Shown: positions 21,801 through 28,281, counted from the stretch's first letter. The stretch: 64,000 nt of DNA from Eubacteriales Family XIII. Incertae Sedis bacterium (GCA_031272365.1 JAISTX010000083.1:55383-119382), one strand, 5' to 3'. Notes: generated by a model not told the origin, from the letters alone. A program made the numbers and translations.

Positions 21801-22705
21801 GCCGTGCCCTTGAAGCTGTTCGTGCCCCGGAAGACGAGGTCCAAGATGCGGTCGCTGTTGTTGTGCCACTGGCGCGCGTCCGCGAACTCGCCGTTCTGGC
21901 CCGTGAGCGCGCCGAAGCCGCTCGCGTACGCGAACGTGCTGCCGCCCGTCATCGTGACGCCGTTTACGATGAGCGCCCACGTGCCCGCGTTGCGCAGGTT
22001 GAAGATGCCGCCCTGCGTCGTCGCGCTGTTCGCTTCGTTGATCTGGGAGACGGTGATGTCCGCAAACTCTATTGTACCTGTAGACCCTGCGGCGGGCACG
22101 AGGTGGCTGCGCTTGAAGTTGACCGTGAAGCCGTTGCCGTCGATGACGAGGTTCCGCGTCGCGCCCGCGATGGGGACGTCGTTGTGCGCGGCCGCCGCCG
22201 CGGCCGAATCCGAGCTCAGGTCGGCGCGGATGCTGATGCCGGTGACGGACGCGTTGTTGAGCGCCGCCTTGAAGTCCGCCCACGTGCTGACGTCGACCAC
22301 GTTCGGCCCCGCCGGGGCCTCGAGCGGCGCGGCCTCGCCGCCCAGCAGCGACAGCCCCCCGGCCTCCGCCGCGCGCGCCGCCGCCGAGGCTGCGCCCGCC
22401 TCGCCGGGATCCATATTGGAAGCGCCGCCCGAAGGCGTATCTTGCATACCCCCCTCTTCGGGCGGCGCGTTTCCGGCTCCTTGCCCCACACCGGTTTCGT
22501 CTTCTCCTTCCGGCGGCACCTGCGCGTCGCCAGAGGTCGGTATTTCTGCGGAACTCCCCCCTTCCGAGGCTGCCTGCGCGGACGCGGGCGCCTCCAGGCC
22601 CGATGCGCCGATCGGCACTGCCGCCGTTGCAACCGCGGCAATAGCAAGAACCAATACAAGAGCCCTCTTTGCTGTGCCGGAGAAGAGTCTACCCCTTTTT
22701 TTCAT
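9848..22705 (-). CDS. Giant secreted surface protein: pectin-lyase-like N-terminal region plus 20 DUF11/B_ant_repeat-like repeats
   Basis: 4285 aa; signal peptide MKKRGRLFSGTAKRALVLVLAIAAVATAAV; VVDVSTWADFKAALNNASVTGISI... N-region; repeats of type NxT...xGDtixYTLTxxN...STWexVxxxD.L. Uninterrupted 12.8-kb frame. Confidence 0.9.
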   Translation of the reverse strand: MKKRGRLFSGTAKRALVLVLAIAAVATAAVPIGASGLEAPASAQAASEGGSSAEIPTSGDAQVPPEGEDETGVGQGAGNAPPEEGGMQDTPSGGASNMDPGEAGAASAAARAAEAGGLSLLGGEAAPLEAPAGPNVVDVSTWADFKAALNNASVTGISIRADLSSDSAAAAAAHNDVPIAGATRNLVIDGNGFTVNFKRSHLVPAAGSTGTIEFADITVSQINEANSATTQGGIFNLRNAGTWALIVNGVTMTGGSTFAYASGFGALTGQNGEFADARQWHNNSDRILDLVFRGTNSFKGTAAEPQDPGTGNTNRPYAVFKEFRNVTMEAGSTTTFDTAYAAMSSEWGTGATYGNQLWTVQGGAALNVTMGNTFGGTDDNAAGSRAFECAVNYAGRNKVEFVIEAGGTVDITDKSAHRYAELGNMPAPLRITGDTRDTSGAGADGKYLKVSGTLRIDSWNANGISFGHATAGYKSLVCDGGTVDVLCRNVDNSYYNLNKTRDNYTNEVGGQYGAAGEYAGIDLYTGPGHYARKELRVKNGGSVKVDSLGARGVAVAGGEAWIEVDGSAADGTPSSLWAYGAYWAFTSDAPDAGSQRSGAYIDVTNGGQLTMESDFESAFYMHKDTFTLNVDGYVNNNGVPAGTFTPSSFTGRSHGMYGGLDIEPGASGSQWAINVKNGAKMDIMADWSRGGAALGAAVGFGRATPLRPSDTVGVNVSGKAKDADGAWHYSTLRAEAGGAGSPVLAFNGAPDAALNIGKDSVVILRSQEEQEPAIYLGTGTDAEVNISGAKAYDITPWQDGPGADYGRLYDERPDPYVSIDMTPPATQDGLGAHFDREGHARTGAMTAPSDQSPVIMGTAYGPSYVSEGTDIPVGDGAAVVKVYIDDGTLVTNGDGYITGGGVLLGTTKATDGWGKWSIALDSPLPAGTKLVAQASIGAAGEDGFLCSPSTTSTESQAVVWNKNQPLLIDAEDAGAGPQATSQADKLAVYKRTQADGSIKLSFSGVSAARVGTYASAGANPATVYVEDARGHALGSFALGDLASGKNAFDIVLTPEQTATLTPGSTLKIRVIDDGNTFEPQPGGDLPAQHITDWAYAEVKAIEPSVTLSQAYVNTTASGEGRATNKVGDVLHYTVTVTNSKPDSLYTGVLASDALPPGLELVPGTVKANSSLVYDNLTDVALGDASTLGDVAGAKSLTLEFDATITAGWGTTLTNSASASGTYMKGDNTSGTKSASGDDGGVYVEKMNPVKYVSAAAANITSKDGKNRVGDKLRYTITIKNNAAQASTWAGVVLTDELAAGQALAGTLASVKIDGAAAGAAASFGTGSPAERRTLYVALGDIESGDTKTVTFEVAIDASASGRAITNAAVADGEEGEPVSTGAEEVPPEKHFTKAHRNLTAEGDGARADTRVGDVIEYTLTLWNGSAGKSTWEVESVTDDLTLGGQDWFDLSATLTSLRVDYDDAGAPAAVPGAALTNGALTVPVDDLKVGGGPGAHAKAVITFEVVVKANAAGASIVNVGKTADGTQAEDGGGTGFEVGKEPPAPHITGSHVNETAVAEGRAAEWNAAGDVVAFTLTVWNSQTAASTWENVIVTDPLNSAAFDLTDKAATLATVKIDGTAAGDRASFADDTLIVDIGSLDSGGTKAITFTLVMTAGAEGQLLWNVAYAKQDNDDGKVTATSNADWIPAAAPPVKSFTISHTNVTAADAGRSEAKVGDTIRYTLTLENTSSYASTWELAEVMDDLTAGGHDYFDTSGTLDSLAVAYYEDGVLDSGYTPAADPAGAALSPTGLLTVPLDDLSKGPGGHEKAVVTFTAVLKSGAAGAAIVSAGRADDGTTATDGGGFTVEKVDPVKSVSQSYVNKTAQEAWPPRVTNKAGDTLVYTITVSNNATAPSLWEDVVVRDALPAGLTITDTLGSVKIDGMAAAASPGGGVGEGEASYGSGSDAEERTLYVNVGDIESGATVAVSFEAVISGSAAGQAITNTATAGGEDGTAPGTNVDEDQPVGNFAMAHTNLTDAARGAGDRDKGKTVIGDVLKYTLTLENTSTNRSTWHIGSIRGDLTFGGAGYFDLTDTLGSVKVRYGTAVAATVPGATLNAGQLEVPVDDLKVNGGDGTYSKAVVTFEVKVKGAAAGVSDIRNVASLSDDQAAAADSGVSVEKAAPVPVITKAVENLTAEQSDPARATNLVGDQIRYTVRVKNDQADASTWEGVVMTDMLPAGLDLMGTLASVRIDGSAVPAGTGVGQAAFGTGADARKLSVNLGDIANGVTRTVTFVVTVTGAAAGLTVRNVAAADGGNAGPVQTDPVDLPTDEGEPVKVFAKSHTNLTSEDGKYRVGDRILYTLHIENAQIIKSTWESITITDNLLLNGRTVFGTAVTADPIWGGTVNSVKVFYDGAATATPVTGVGLANGVLSVPIGDLVVDGTSDTDPSTHCQADITFEVILLPAAAGENLQNVAVTSDGAEAMDGGTGGGYSVERVAPEKSVVTTVTNVTASAEDRAANRVGDTLTYTITASNTSEAASVWEDVVIDNELSTGFDIDGTLDTVKINGIAAGPAATLGTGPGARKLSVSVGDIHNGQTRTITFDVIINASAEGAVLENMAVAGDGAQGKSPDADTGEADPVKRFTKSHVNLTSRDGKNRIGDTIRYTLTLENQAATKSTWHIGSVVDTLTIGGNEYFDLSGTLASLKVAFGNSNGAVMGSPGTEPLAALDLAPASPTYGLLTLPVGDLTVDGISDTNPTTHSKVVITFEAVIKETAAGVNVVNVAGLTDDPAKGTDPGVQVEKADPVPQVTKAAENLTTTSGLANNPGDQIRYTVRVKNNATAASTWTDVVLTDVLPDGLTITGTLATVAVDGAPAGAAASFGTDPDERKLTVALGDIGSGVEKVVTFEAVLAAADLEIENAATATGGNAAKASDPIDLPVEEEDPVKVFTKTHVNKTAALDGGRTNTKAGDTIEYTLHAGNANLDISTWENVRITDNLNIGGRQVFDTSGTLASLKVKYYWNDGTTTTASYPAAGAKLADGLLTVPGNGYFELCNGGPYERSPASYDAVDITFEVVVLPAAAGGKLVNVAETTDGSQARDDNNATPNEQGDDGYPVDKAAPIPQVVQSFANKTAEAEGRASSKAGDTLVYTVTVANTQSASSTWADVVMRDALPAGLVLTDTLGSVRVGGAAPEAGRAYYGTGSVAEERTLYVELGDIGSGDASTVTFEAVVAGPLAGTTIRNTASANGTDGSAAPSGDDVDPPVKVFTITHENTTDSARAPGDADKGRTVVGDTIRYTLTLENQAEGQSTWAVGYVTDDLSVGGNEWFDLSATQDSIRLYYDGSAEAEAFAPGDIGVSAGGHLLVKVGGLVVDGAAQDPDTHHKAVITFDVKVKLAAAGASIVNVAGLTGDARVKGTDSGFTVGKADPVPHVAKAVSNKTAAAEDPARTDSRVGDTLLYSITVSNDQTAASNWKNVLVSDPLHEALTITDVLSTVKVDGSAVAEGDAYFGTAAGDARTLYVKAGDIANGQSKVVTFEAVLSEKAAGATVTNTASAGPEQGSPPAGAEEAPPVKSLAKAHVNLTDQARANSDVDKGKTVIGDIIRYTLTAENKAAAQSTWDIASIVDDLSVGGKDVFETAADDGWGGTLASVQVAYGNGAALETPHAAAAETEADLTGGLLTLYVDDLVAHGGTGDYAKVVITFEVKVKPAAAGQTIANKAHTAPDGIEAEDPGVKVEKAAPVPHIAKAHLNLTNTGSVPPANRENDTIRFSLTVWNSATAASTWEDVVVTDVLRDSVYIGAFDHSQTLETLRIDGKAPEPGQVYFDIWDTDKLVVRLGGIDSGVTRVITFDVQLTGEAAGNTIHSKAYAKEGDDDSKVKAESNDEAIPSGALQPIKSFTKSHFNVTADAEGRANTKPGDEIEYTLTLENTQTGKSTWDAGAIMDDLTLGGHDWFDLSATLASVTIQYDGTGAPMAVPGADLTGGVLAVPIDPDNAEAGNRGKLITGGPGDTDPGTHHKAVIKYRVVLKAASAGQTVQGVARAVDGTTAADGNGTEGTEDDGIPVDKADPVKALNMSGADAAPGRGADGETPGERVQDIAVTTDGLTVAASAAGVIAGVKGPVKRIEQSHGSAPEADGPAGIPDDEADPVPAVTESVANVTAPARYLSNGASDPGDLENLVGDTIRYTVVVRNNAAAAGTWAGVSITDDLHAALTTTGTLASVKVDGAPVAAGDKSLTGGTLMVRLGDIANGQQKVVTFEAVLGPEAPGTHIGNVAVADGGNAGPVKTPEAGLPAEEPPEIGGQ

Positions 22706-22722
22706 CCGTGTTACCCCCTGAT

Positions 22723-22736
22723 GCGGGACACCCCGC
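22723..22736 (-). promoter_or_regulatory. Leader hairpin GCGGG-GTGT-CCCGC just upstream of the giant-gene RBS
   Basis: Perfect 5-bp GC stem with 4-nt loop, directly 5' of ATCAGGGGGTAACACGGATG. Confidence 0.6.
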
Positions 22737-22768
22737 TAACATCGTATAAAATTGTAAAGATTAAAGTA

Positions 22769-22797
22769 ACTATATACTTTTTGTCATTGCTTGTCAA
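22769..22797 (-). promoter_or_regulatory. Sigma70-type promoter P1 of the giant surface-protein gene
   Basis: Minus strand TTGACA-N17-TATAGT. Confidence 0.85.
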
Positions 22798-22876
22798 TTC
22801 TTATTTCGTTAAAAATTGAATATTATTAACAAATAAAAAAAACGGGCATTTTGCCTCGACGTGTGCATGATTTACA

Positions 22877-22973
22877 CAAAAGAAAAGCGCCGTCCGAAGA
22901 TGTGTTGTTGGGAAACCCCCTACTTCGAACGGCGCATTGCCGGTAATTTTGCTTTGGACCAAATCCAAAGATT
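22877..22973 (-). ncRNA. Candidate ~95-nt small RNA or attenuated leader
   Basis: P2 promoter followed by hairpin CTTTGGA-TTTGG-TCCAAAG and hairpin GCGCCGTTCGAAG...CTTCGGACGGCGC, then TTTTCTTTT. Confidence 0.45.
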
Positions 22974-22979
22974 AAACCC

Positions 22980-23008
22980 ACTATATACTTTTTTTGGCCC
23001 CGTGTCAA
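22980..23008 (-). promoter_or_regulatory. Sigma70-type promoter P2
   Basis: Minus strand TTGACA-N17-TATAGT; shares AAAAAGTATATAGTnnnTTTAATCTTT with P1. Confidence 0.85.
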
Positions 23009-23395
23009 CCTTTTTTTGAATAATTTCTTGCAATTATTTAAGGCGGAAAAGGGCGGGTCAGGATTCATGTCGCATGAATGATTTGCCTTTCTTTCCGAAG
23101 ATTTGGCGCAGGGCCGCCCCCGTTCTGGCCTCCGCCGTCTTCCCCGGGGCTCTGTCCTGGGGGTTACAGCCCGGGGGGCATCGGCCTAAAGTTGCAAGAA
23201 ACGGAGTCGGCCCGCGCCTACCTTGCAGGGTTTAGCCTGGTGGGCTTTCGCCTGCGACTGCCGGGCGGAAAAGTGGGTTGTTGTTGGGTACAGGGGTTTC
23301 ACTTTTCGCCGGTATGAATGGAAAGCTGGAACCGCGGGGTTCCATGGGGATACAGAGAAAACTCATGCTCCCTGCGGCCAGCAACGGATAGCGTT

Positions 23396-24475
23396 TCAAT
23401 ACGACACCCCCCGCGCAACGTTCGCAAACTCGTCTGCGATCTTGTGGAAGACGTCCACGAGGGCGGGGTCGAAGTGCGTGCCCCGCCCTTCCTCGATGAT
23501 CTGCTTGGCCTCTTCCGTATTGAAGGGCCGCTTGTAGGGGCGCGCCGAGATGAGCGCGTCATATACGTCCGCGATGGCCATCAGCCTGCCCTCGAGCGGG
23601 ATGTCGTCCCCTTTGAGCCCGAATGGATAGCCGCTGCCGTCCCACTTCTCGTGGTGGCTTCCGGCGATGCGCGTCGCGTATTTCAGGAAATTGTGGTCGG
23701 GCGCGTCCTTCTCGATCTGCTTGAGGGCGCGGACCCCGATCTCCGGGTGCAGCTTCATGATGTCGAATTCCTCCTCGGTCAGCTTGCCCGGCTTGTTCAG
23801 GATCAGGTCGCTGATGCCGATCTTGCCGACGTCGTGCAGCTTCGCGGACGAGATGAGCGTCTCGAGGTCCCAGCCGTCGAGCACGTCCTCGTACACGCCC
23901 TCGTCCTTCATGTTGTGCACGAGCAGGTCGACGAAGCGCTCCGTGCGCTCGATGTGCCCGCCCGTCACGCCGTCGCGGAACTCCACGAGGTTGGCGACCG
24001 TGCTGAGCACCGCGTTCTGCAGCTCCAGGATCTGGTCCGTCTTGCTCTTCACAAGGTCCTCCAGGTGCTCGTTGAACTCCTTCAGCTCCCGCCGCTGCAT
24101 CACCATGCCCAGGTGGTTCTCGATGCGCTTCAGGAGGAGCGGCGCCGAGAACGGCTTCGTCACGTAGTCGATCGCGCCGAGGGACAGCCCCTCGAGCTCG
24201 TCGCCCTCGCCGGTCATCGCCGTCAGGAAGATGACCGGGATGTCCGCGAACCGCGCCTCCGTCTTCAGTTTCTTGATGGCCTCGTACCCGTTCATCTCCG
24301 GCATGTCGATGTCGAGCAGGATCAGGTCCGCCTCGACGTTCTCGAGGATGTCGAACATGATCTCGGCCGACGGGATCGGGTAGACCTTGTACTGTTCCTT
24401 CAGCATGGTCTTCCCGGCCGTCAGGTTGGTTTCGTTGTCGTCAACGAGCAGTATTGTTTTTCTGCCATTCACCAT
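23396..24475 (-). CDS. Response regulator with HD-GYP domain (predicted c-di-GMP phosphodiesterase)
   Basis: REC ILLVDDNETNLTAGK...LILLDIDMPEMNG; LHDVGKIGI and HHEKWDGSGYPFGLKGDDIPLEGRLMAIADVYDAL. Confidence 0.93.
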   Translation of the reverse strand: MVNGRKTILLVDDNETNLTAGKTMLKEQYKVYPIPSAEIMFDILENVEADLILLDIDMPEMNGYEAIKKLKTEARFADIPVIFLTAMTGEGDELEGLSLGAIDYVTKPFSAPLLLKRIENHLGMVMQRRELKEFNEHLEDLVKSKTDQILELQNAVLSTVANLVEFRDGVTGGHIERTERFVDLLVHNMKDEGVYEDVLDGWDLETLISSAKLHDVGKIGISDLILNKPGKLTEEEFDIMKLHPEIGVRALKQIEKDAPDHNFLKYATRIAGSHHEKWDGSGYPFGLKGDDIPLEGRLMAIADVYDALISARPYKRPFNTEEAKQIIEEGRGTHFDPALVDVFHKIADEFANVARGVSY

Positions 24476-24526
24476 TTTTTCTTACCCCCCAATAAGTAAT
24501 ATATAGAGATCCCCCCCCTATATGTA

Positions 24527-27500
24527 TCATGCACTTTTTTTCAGCTCCTCTTCCAGACGGGCGGCGACTTTTGCGAAGCCCGCCCGATCGAGCTCTTCGC
24601 GAAGCCAGATGATGAGGTCGCCCCCGGTCTCGTAGGAATAACATTCGAGTTTCGCCATTGCCTCGTCCGCGCCGTCGATGTCGAAGACCCTTGCCGCCTC
24701 GAGCAGCTCCTCGAGGGCGTCCGCGTCGGGCGCGGGTTTCTTTTCCTTCGCGCTTGACGCGTCGGCCTCGTCCACGAGCTGCTTCAGGGCGCCCACGACG
24801 TTCGCCACGCGCTCGAGGAAGCCCTCGTTGCTGTGCGCCACGAAGGTGTAGTCGTCCGCCTTCGCCGCCGTCTCGAGCTCCTCGGCCTTGTCGCCGAGCG
24901 CCGCGGCCCCCACGTTGCGGCTCGCGCCCTTCAGGCCGTGGACGACGATCGCGTAGTCGCACAGGTTCTCCCGCGTGACCCCCTTCGCCTTCTCCGCCAA
25001 CTCCGGCGTGTTCTTGATGTAGGAGCGGATCACGCTGAGGTAGGCCTCCTCGTCCCCGCCGAAGCGGGCCAGCCCCTCCGCGAGGTTCACGCCCTGCGCC
25101 GATTTTCCTTCAAAATACCCCGAGTAGGCGGACTCCGCCGCATCCGCGCCGGCGCCCTCCCCTACTTTTTCGCCTTTGGCGGCCAGCTCCTTCTCGAGCG
25201 CCTTGTCGCGGACCCACCGGTTGATCGCCTCGTCGAGCTTGATGATGTCGATCGGCTTGCTCAGGAAGTCCTGGAAGCCGTTCGACAGGAACATCTCGTC
25301 GTTGCCGACGAGCGCGTTCGCCGTCAGCGCGATGACCGGTATGTTCTTTGCGTAGTCCGTCCCGATTTCGTTTTTGATGATGCGCGTTGCCTCGATACCA
25401 TCCATCTCGGGCATCATGTGGTCCATGAAAATCGCGCTGTATTCCACTTCCCGGTTTTTGATGAGGTCGATGGCGGCCTGGCCGCTCATGACCGTGTCCA
25501 CCTGCATGCCGTACGGCTTGAAGAGGCCGCGCGCCACGTCGAGGTTCGTCGCCACGTCGTCGACGACGAGCACCTTCGCGTACGGGATGAAGGCGCGCAC
25601 GAAGCTCGCGTTGCGGTCCCGCTTGCGGTCGGCGTAGCGGAAGGCCCTGAGGTTCTCGACGACCTGCTTGCCGATCGTGTCGTCCGTGAGCCAGCCCTGC
25701 GCGATGCGCACCTTGAACGTGCTGCCCTCGCCGTAGACGCTCTCGACCGTGATCTCGCCGCCCATCGCCTCGACCATGTGCTTCGTGATCGCGAGCCCCA
25801 GGCCGGTGCCCTCGATCTTGCGGTTCGCCTTCATGTCCACCTGGCTGTACTCGCCGAAGACCGTGCTGAGGTTCTCCGGCTTGATGCCGATCCCCGAGTC
25901 GCGCACCTCCGCGCAGAGCCAGAGCTTCCCAGGGTCCTCCTCGTCCTTCTCGCAGTACATGGCCCACGTCACCTCGCCTTCCTTCGTGTACTTGAAGGCG
26001 TTCGACAGGAGGTTGTTGAAGATCTGCTTCACGCGCAGCTCGTCGCCGTAGAGGCGCGCGGGCAGGCTCTCGTCGATCTCGAGCTTGAACTCGATCGGCT
26101 TCGAGCCGATGCGGATGATGTTGAGCGTCACCGTGTCGTTGATGATGCTCGGGATGTCGTAGTCCACGGGGACCAGCTCGAACTTGCCCGACTCGATCTT
26201 CGAGAGGTCCAAGATGTCGTTGACGAGGCCGAGCAGCGTGACGCCCGAGTTGTAAATCTTCTCGAGGTTGCCCTGCGTCTCCTCCTGGCTGTAGTCCTGC
26301 GTGAGCGAGAGCTCGGAGAGGCCGATGACCGCGTTGAGCGGCGTGCGCATCTCGTGGCTCATGTTCGCGAGGAAGTCGCTCTTCGCGCTGTTGGCGGCCT
26401 CGGTCGCGCGCGTCTGCTCCTCGAGCGCGGCCGTGCGCTCCGTGACGAGCGCCTCCAGGCGCTCCTCGTGCTGGCGGCGGTGCCGCATCAGCGCGAACAT
26501 GAGGATGATGACGAAGGCGAGCAGCGCGCAGATGCCGACCATGTACCAGGTCTGCCGCTGGGCCGCCTCCTTCTCGTAGTCGAAGGTCATGTTGCGCCAC
26601 TCGCTGTCGATGCCGGCGGTGTCGACGAGCTCCTGCGCCTTGCCCATGACGGCGGGCAGGACCGCGTCCTCCTTGTTGAAGCCAAACTGCGACTCGGAGG
26701 TGTACTCGAACGTGAGGTTCGGCTTGAACCCGCTGCGCTCCATGTAGTTGCTGACGATGAGCATGCCCTTCTCGTTGGACATGACGAAGTCGACCTCATC
26801 GTTCTCGAGCGCGTCGAAGGCCTCGTAGAGGTCCGTGTACTCCGTGGTGTTGCGGTTGCCGGGGAACCACTCCTGGAACATCGTCTCGTATGCGGTGTCC
26901 TTGATGAGGCCGACGTTGGCGTACAGCACCTGGTTGATCGAGATGCTCGGCGTGTCGCTGCGCGAGATCAGCATGTACGGGTCCGATGTGTACGGCTCGC
27001 CGAAGATGTACTTGCCCTCGCGCTCCGGCGTGCGCAGCAGCTCCGCCACGAACGACACCTCGTTGCTGTCGAGCATCTCGAGGATCTCGGTCCAGGTGGT
27101 GTCGGGTTCGTTGGCGATCTCGAACTGGATGCCGGTCATCTCGGTGATCGAGTCGAGCACGTCGACGGCGATGCCGGCGTAGTGGCCTTCCTTTTCATTA
27201 TAGAAGTTGACCGGGTAGTTCGAGTAGCTGACGGCGAGCTTGATCGGCGTGCCGCTGGCGAGGTGCTCGTCGTACCAGTCGCGCTCGTCCTCCGTCAGGT
27301 TCTGGAGGAAGACCTCGCGGTTGTAGTCCATGTCGCCTTCCATATAGAAGTCGTTCAGCTCCGCGAGGCCGCCGTTCTGGAGGTAGCCGTTGATGGCGGA
27401 GATGATCGGGGCGAGCAGCTCCTTGCTCGTCGCGACGCCGACGCTCTTGAAGGTGAGCGGGTCGAACGCGTCGATCTTGATGTCCTGGTAGGGCTTGAAG

Positions 27501-28189
27501 CTGTCGATGAAGGACGCGTCGGCCATGAAGACGTCGAGCTCGCCGCTGCGGATCATCTTCAGGATCTCGTCCTTCTCGGAGACGATGACGACGTCGAAGT
27601 CGTAGTCGGGCGGGTTCTCGAGGAGCGCCCTGCCCGAGACGCCGGTCGTGCCGCGGATGCCGTACTGCACGGGGCGGAGGGACGCGATGTCCTCGAGGTT
27701 CGTCGCGCCCTTCAGGCGGACGGTCTCCAGGGCGCGCTCGCCGACCGTGCTCGTTACGATGAGGCCTTCGTCATCCCCGCCGATCATGAATTCGCCGGAG
27801 AAGTCGACCGTCCCCGCGTGCAGCGCGGCGTCGAGGCCGTCGCCCTCGAACATCTCGAGCTCGAACGGCACGCCGAAAAATTCCGTCATGCGGTCGCAGA
27901 ACAGCTTCGCGAAGCCGCCGATCGTGCCGTCCTCGCGCACGAAGCAGCGGGAGCTCCCGAGCATCCCGTACGAAAAGAACTCCCGGTCCTTCAGCACGGC
28001 TTCGATCTCGTTGATCTCCGCCTGCGTGATGCCCGGCAGGTCGCGGAACGTGTCCGCTGTGTCGACCTTCTCGCCCGCGTAGGCGACGGTGAAAAGCGCG
28101 GAAAGGAGCACGAGCACGAGCATCGACGCTGCGATGCCGCGAAGCAGCCTGTCCTGCGTTTTCCGATACGGCTTTTGTTGCGTACCCAT
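24527..28189 (-). CDS. BvgS-like hybrid sensor histidine kinase (two SBP_bac_3 sensors, HisKA/HATPase, REC, HPt)
   Basis: 1220 aa; FLANMSHEMRTPLNAVIGLSEL, EGTGLGLAITKHMVEAMGG, VLVVDDVATNLDVARG...FMDHMMPEMDG, C-terminal VVHGLKGASRNVGA. Confidence 0.92.
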   Translation of the reverse strand: MGTQQKPYRKTQDRLLRGIAASMLVLVLLSALFTVAYAGEKVDTADTFRDLPGITQAEINEIEAVLKDREFFSYGMLGSSRCFVREDGTIGGFAKLFCDRMTEFFGVPFELEMFEGDGLDAALHAGTVDFSGEFMIGGDDEGLIVTSTVGERALETVRLKGATNLEDIASLRPVQYGIRGTTGVSGRALLENPPDYDFDVVIVSEKDEILKMIRSGELDVFMADASFIDSFKPYQDIKIDAFDPLTFKSVGVATSKELLAPIISAINGYLQNGGLAELNDFYMEGDMDYNREVFLQNLTEDERDWYDEHLASGTPIKLAVSYSNYPVNFYNEKEGHYAGIAVDVLDSITEMTGIQFEIANEPDTTWTEILEMLDSNEVSFVAELLRTPEREGKYIFGEPYTSDPYMLISRSDTPSISINQVLYANVGLIKDTAYETMFQEWFPGNRNTTEYTDLYEAFDALENDEVDFVMSNEKGMLIVSNYMERSGFKPNLTFEYTSESQFGFNKEDAVLPAVMGKAQELVDTAGIDSEWRNMTFDYEKEAAQRQTWYMVGICALLAFVIILMFALMRHRRQHEERLEALVTERTAALEEQTRATEAANSAKSDFLANMSHEMRTPLNAVIGLSELSLTQDYSQEETQGNLEKIYNSGVTLLGLVNDILDLSKIESGKFELVPVDYDIPSIINDTVTLNIIRIGSKPIEFKLEIDESLPARLYGDELRVKQIFNNLLSNAFKYTKEGEVTWAMYCEKDEEDPGKLWLCAEVRDSGIGIKPENLSTVFGEYSQVDMKANRKIEGTGLGLAITKHMVEAMGGEITVESVYGEGSTFKVRIAQGWLTDDTIGKQVVENLRAFRYADRKRDRNASFVRAFIPYAKVLVVDDVATNLDVARGLFKPYGMQVDTVMSGQAAIDLIKNREVEYSAIFMDHMMPEMDGIEATRIIKNEIGTDYAKNIPVIALTANALVGNDEMFLSNGFQDFLSKPIDIIKLDEAINRWVRDKALEKELAAKGEKVGEGAGADAAESAYSGYFEGKSAQGVNLAEGLARFGGDEEAYLSVIRSYIKNTPELAEKAKGVTRENLCDYAIVVHGLKGASRNVGAAALGDKAEELETAAKADDYTFVAHSNEGFLERVANVVGALKQLVDEADASSAKEKKPAPDADALEELLEAARVFDIDGADEAMAKLECYSYETGGDLIIWLREELDRAGFAKVAARLEEELKKSA

Positions 28190-28281
28190 ATTTTTCTTCC
28201 CCCCAATGGCTCCGGTGGAGCAGTTTTTGCCGCAAACCGAAAAAAGTTTGCATTAGCATGATAGTTGTTCTGTGTAGTAAA

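Noticed and set aside
12311-22819. 3502-aa plus-strand ORF (and 824-aa ORF at 9809..12283) antisense to the giant gene
   Set aside because: Arg/His/Val-rich composition with no recognisable domains. It mirrors the repetitive high-GC minus-strand gene and is a GC-driven shadow ORF.
22826-23317. Small ORFs 22826..23068 (-) and 23078..23317 (+)
   Set aside because: They overlap promoters and hairpins, lack RBS support and have no recognisable domain.
23090-23330. Possible c-di-GMP-I riboswitch (GGGTTTAGCC...CGACTGCCGGGCGG resembles the 3' half)
   Set aside because: I could not find the GGCAAACC and GACGCAAAGCC core elements, and no gene lies suitably downstream on that strand.
24527-28189. Circular permutation in the kinase sensor domains
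   Set aside because: Both sensor SBP domains of the hybrid kinase read in the canonical order; only the two lipoproteins are permuted.
24833-28261. 1142-aa plus-strand ORF over the hybrid kinase; likewise 29551..32205 and 60192..63395
   Set aside because: Antisense to well-supported genes and compositionally biased (D/R/V/H/L-rich); no family resemblance.
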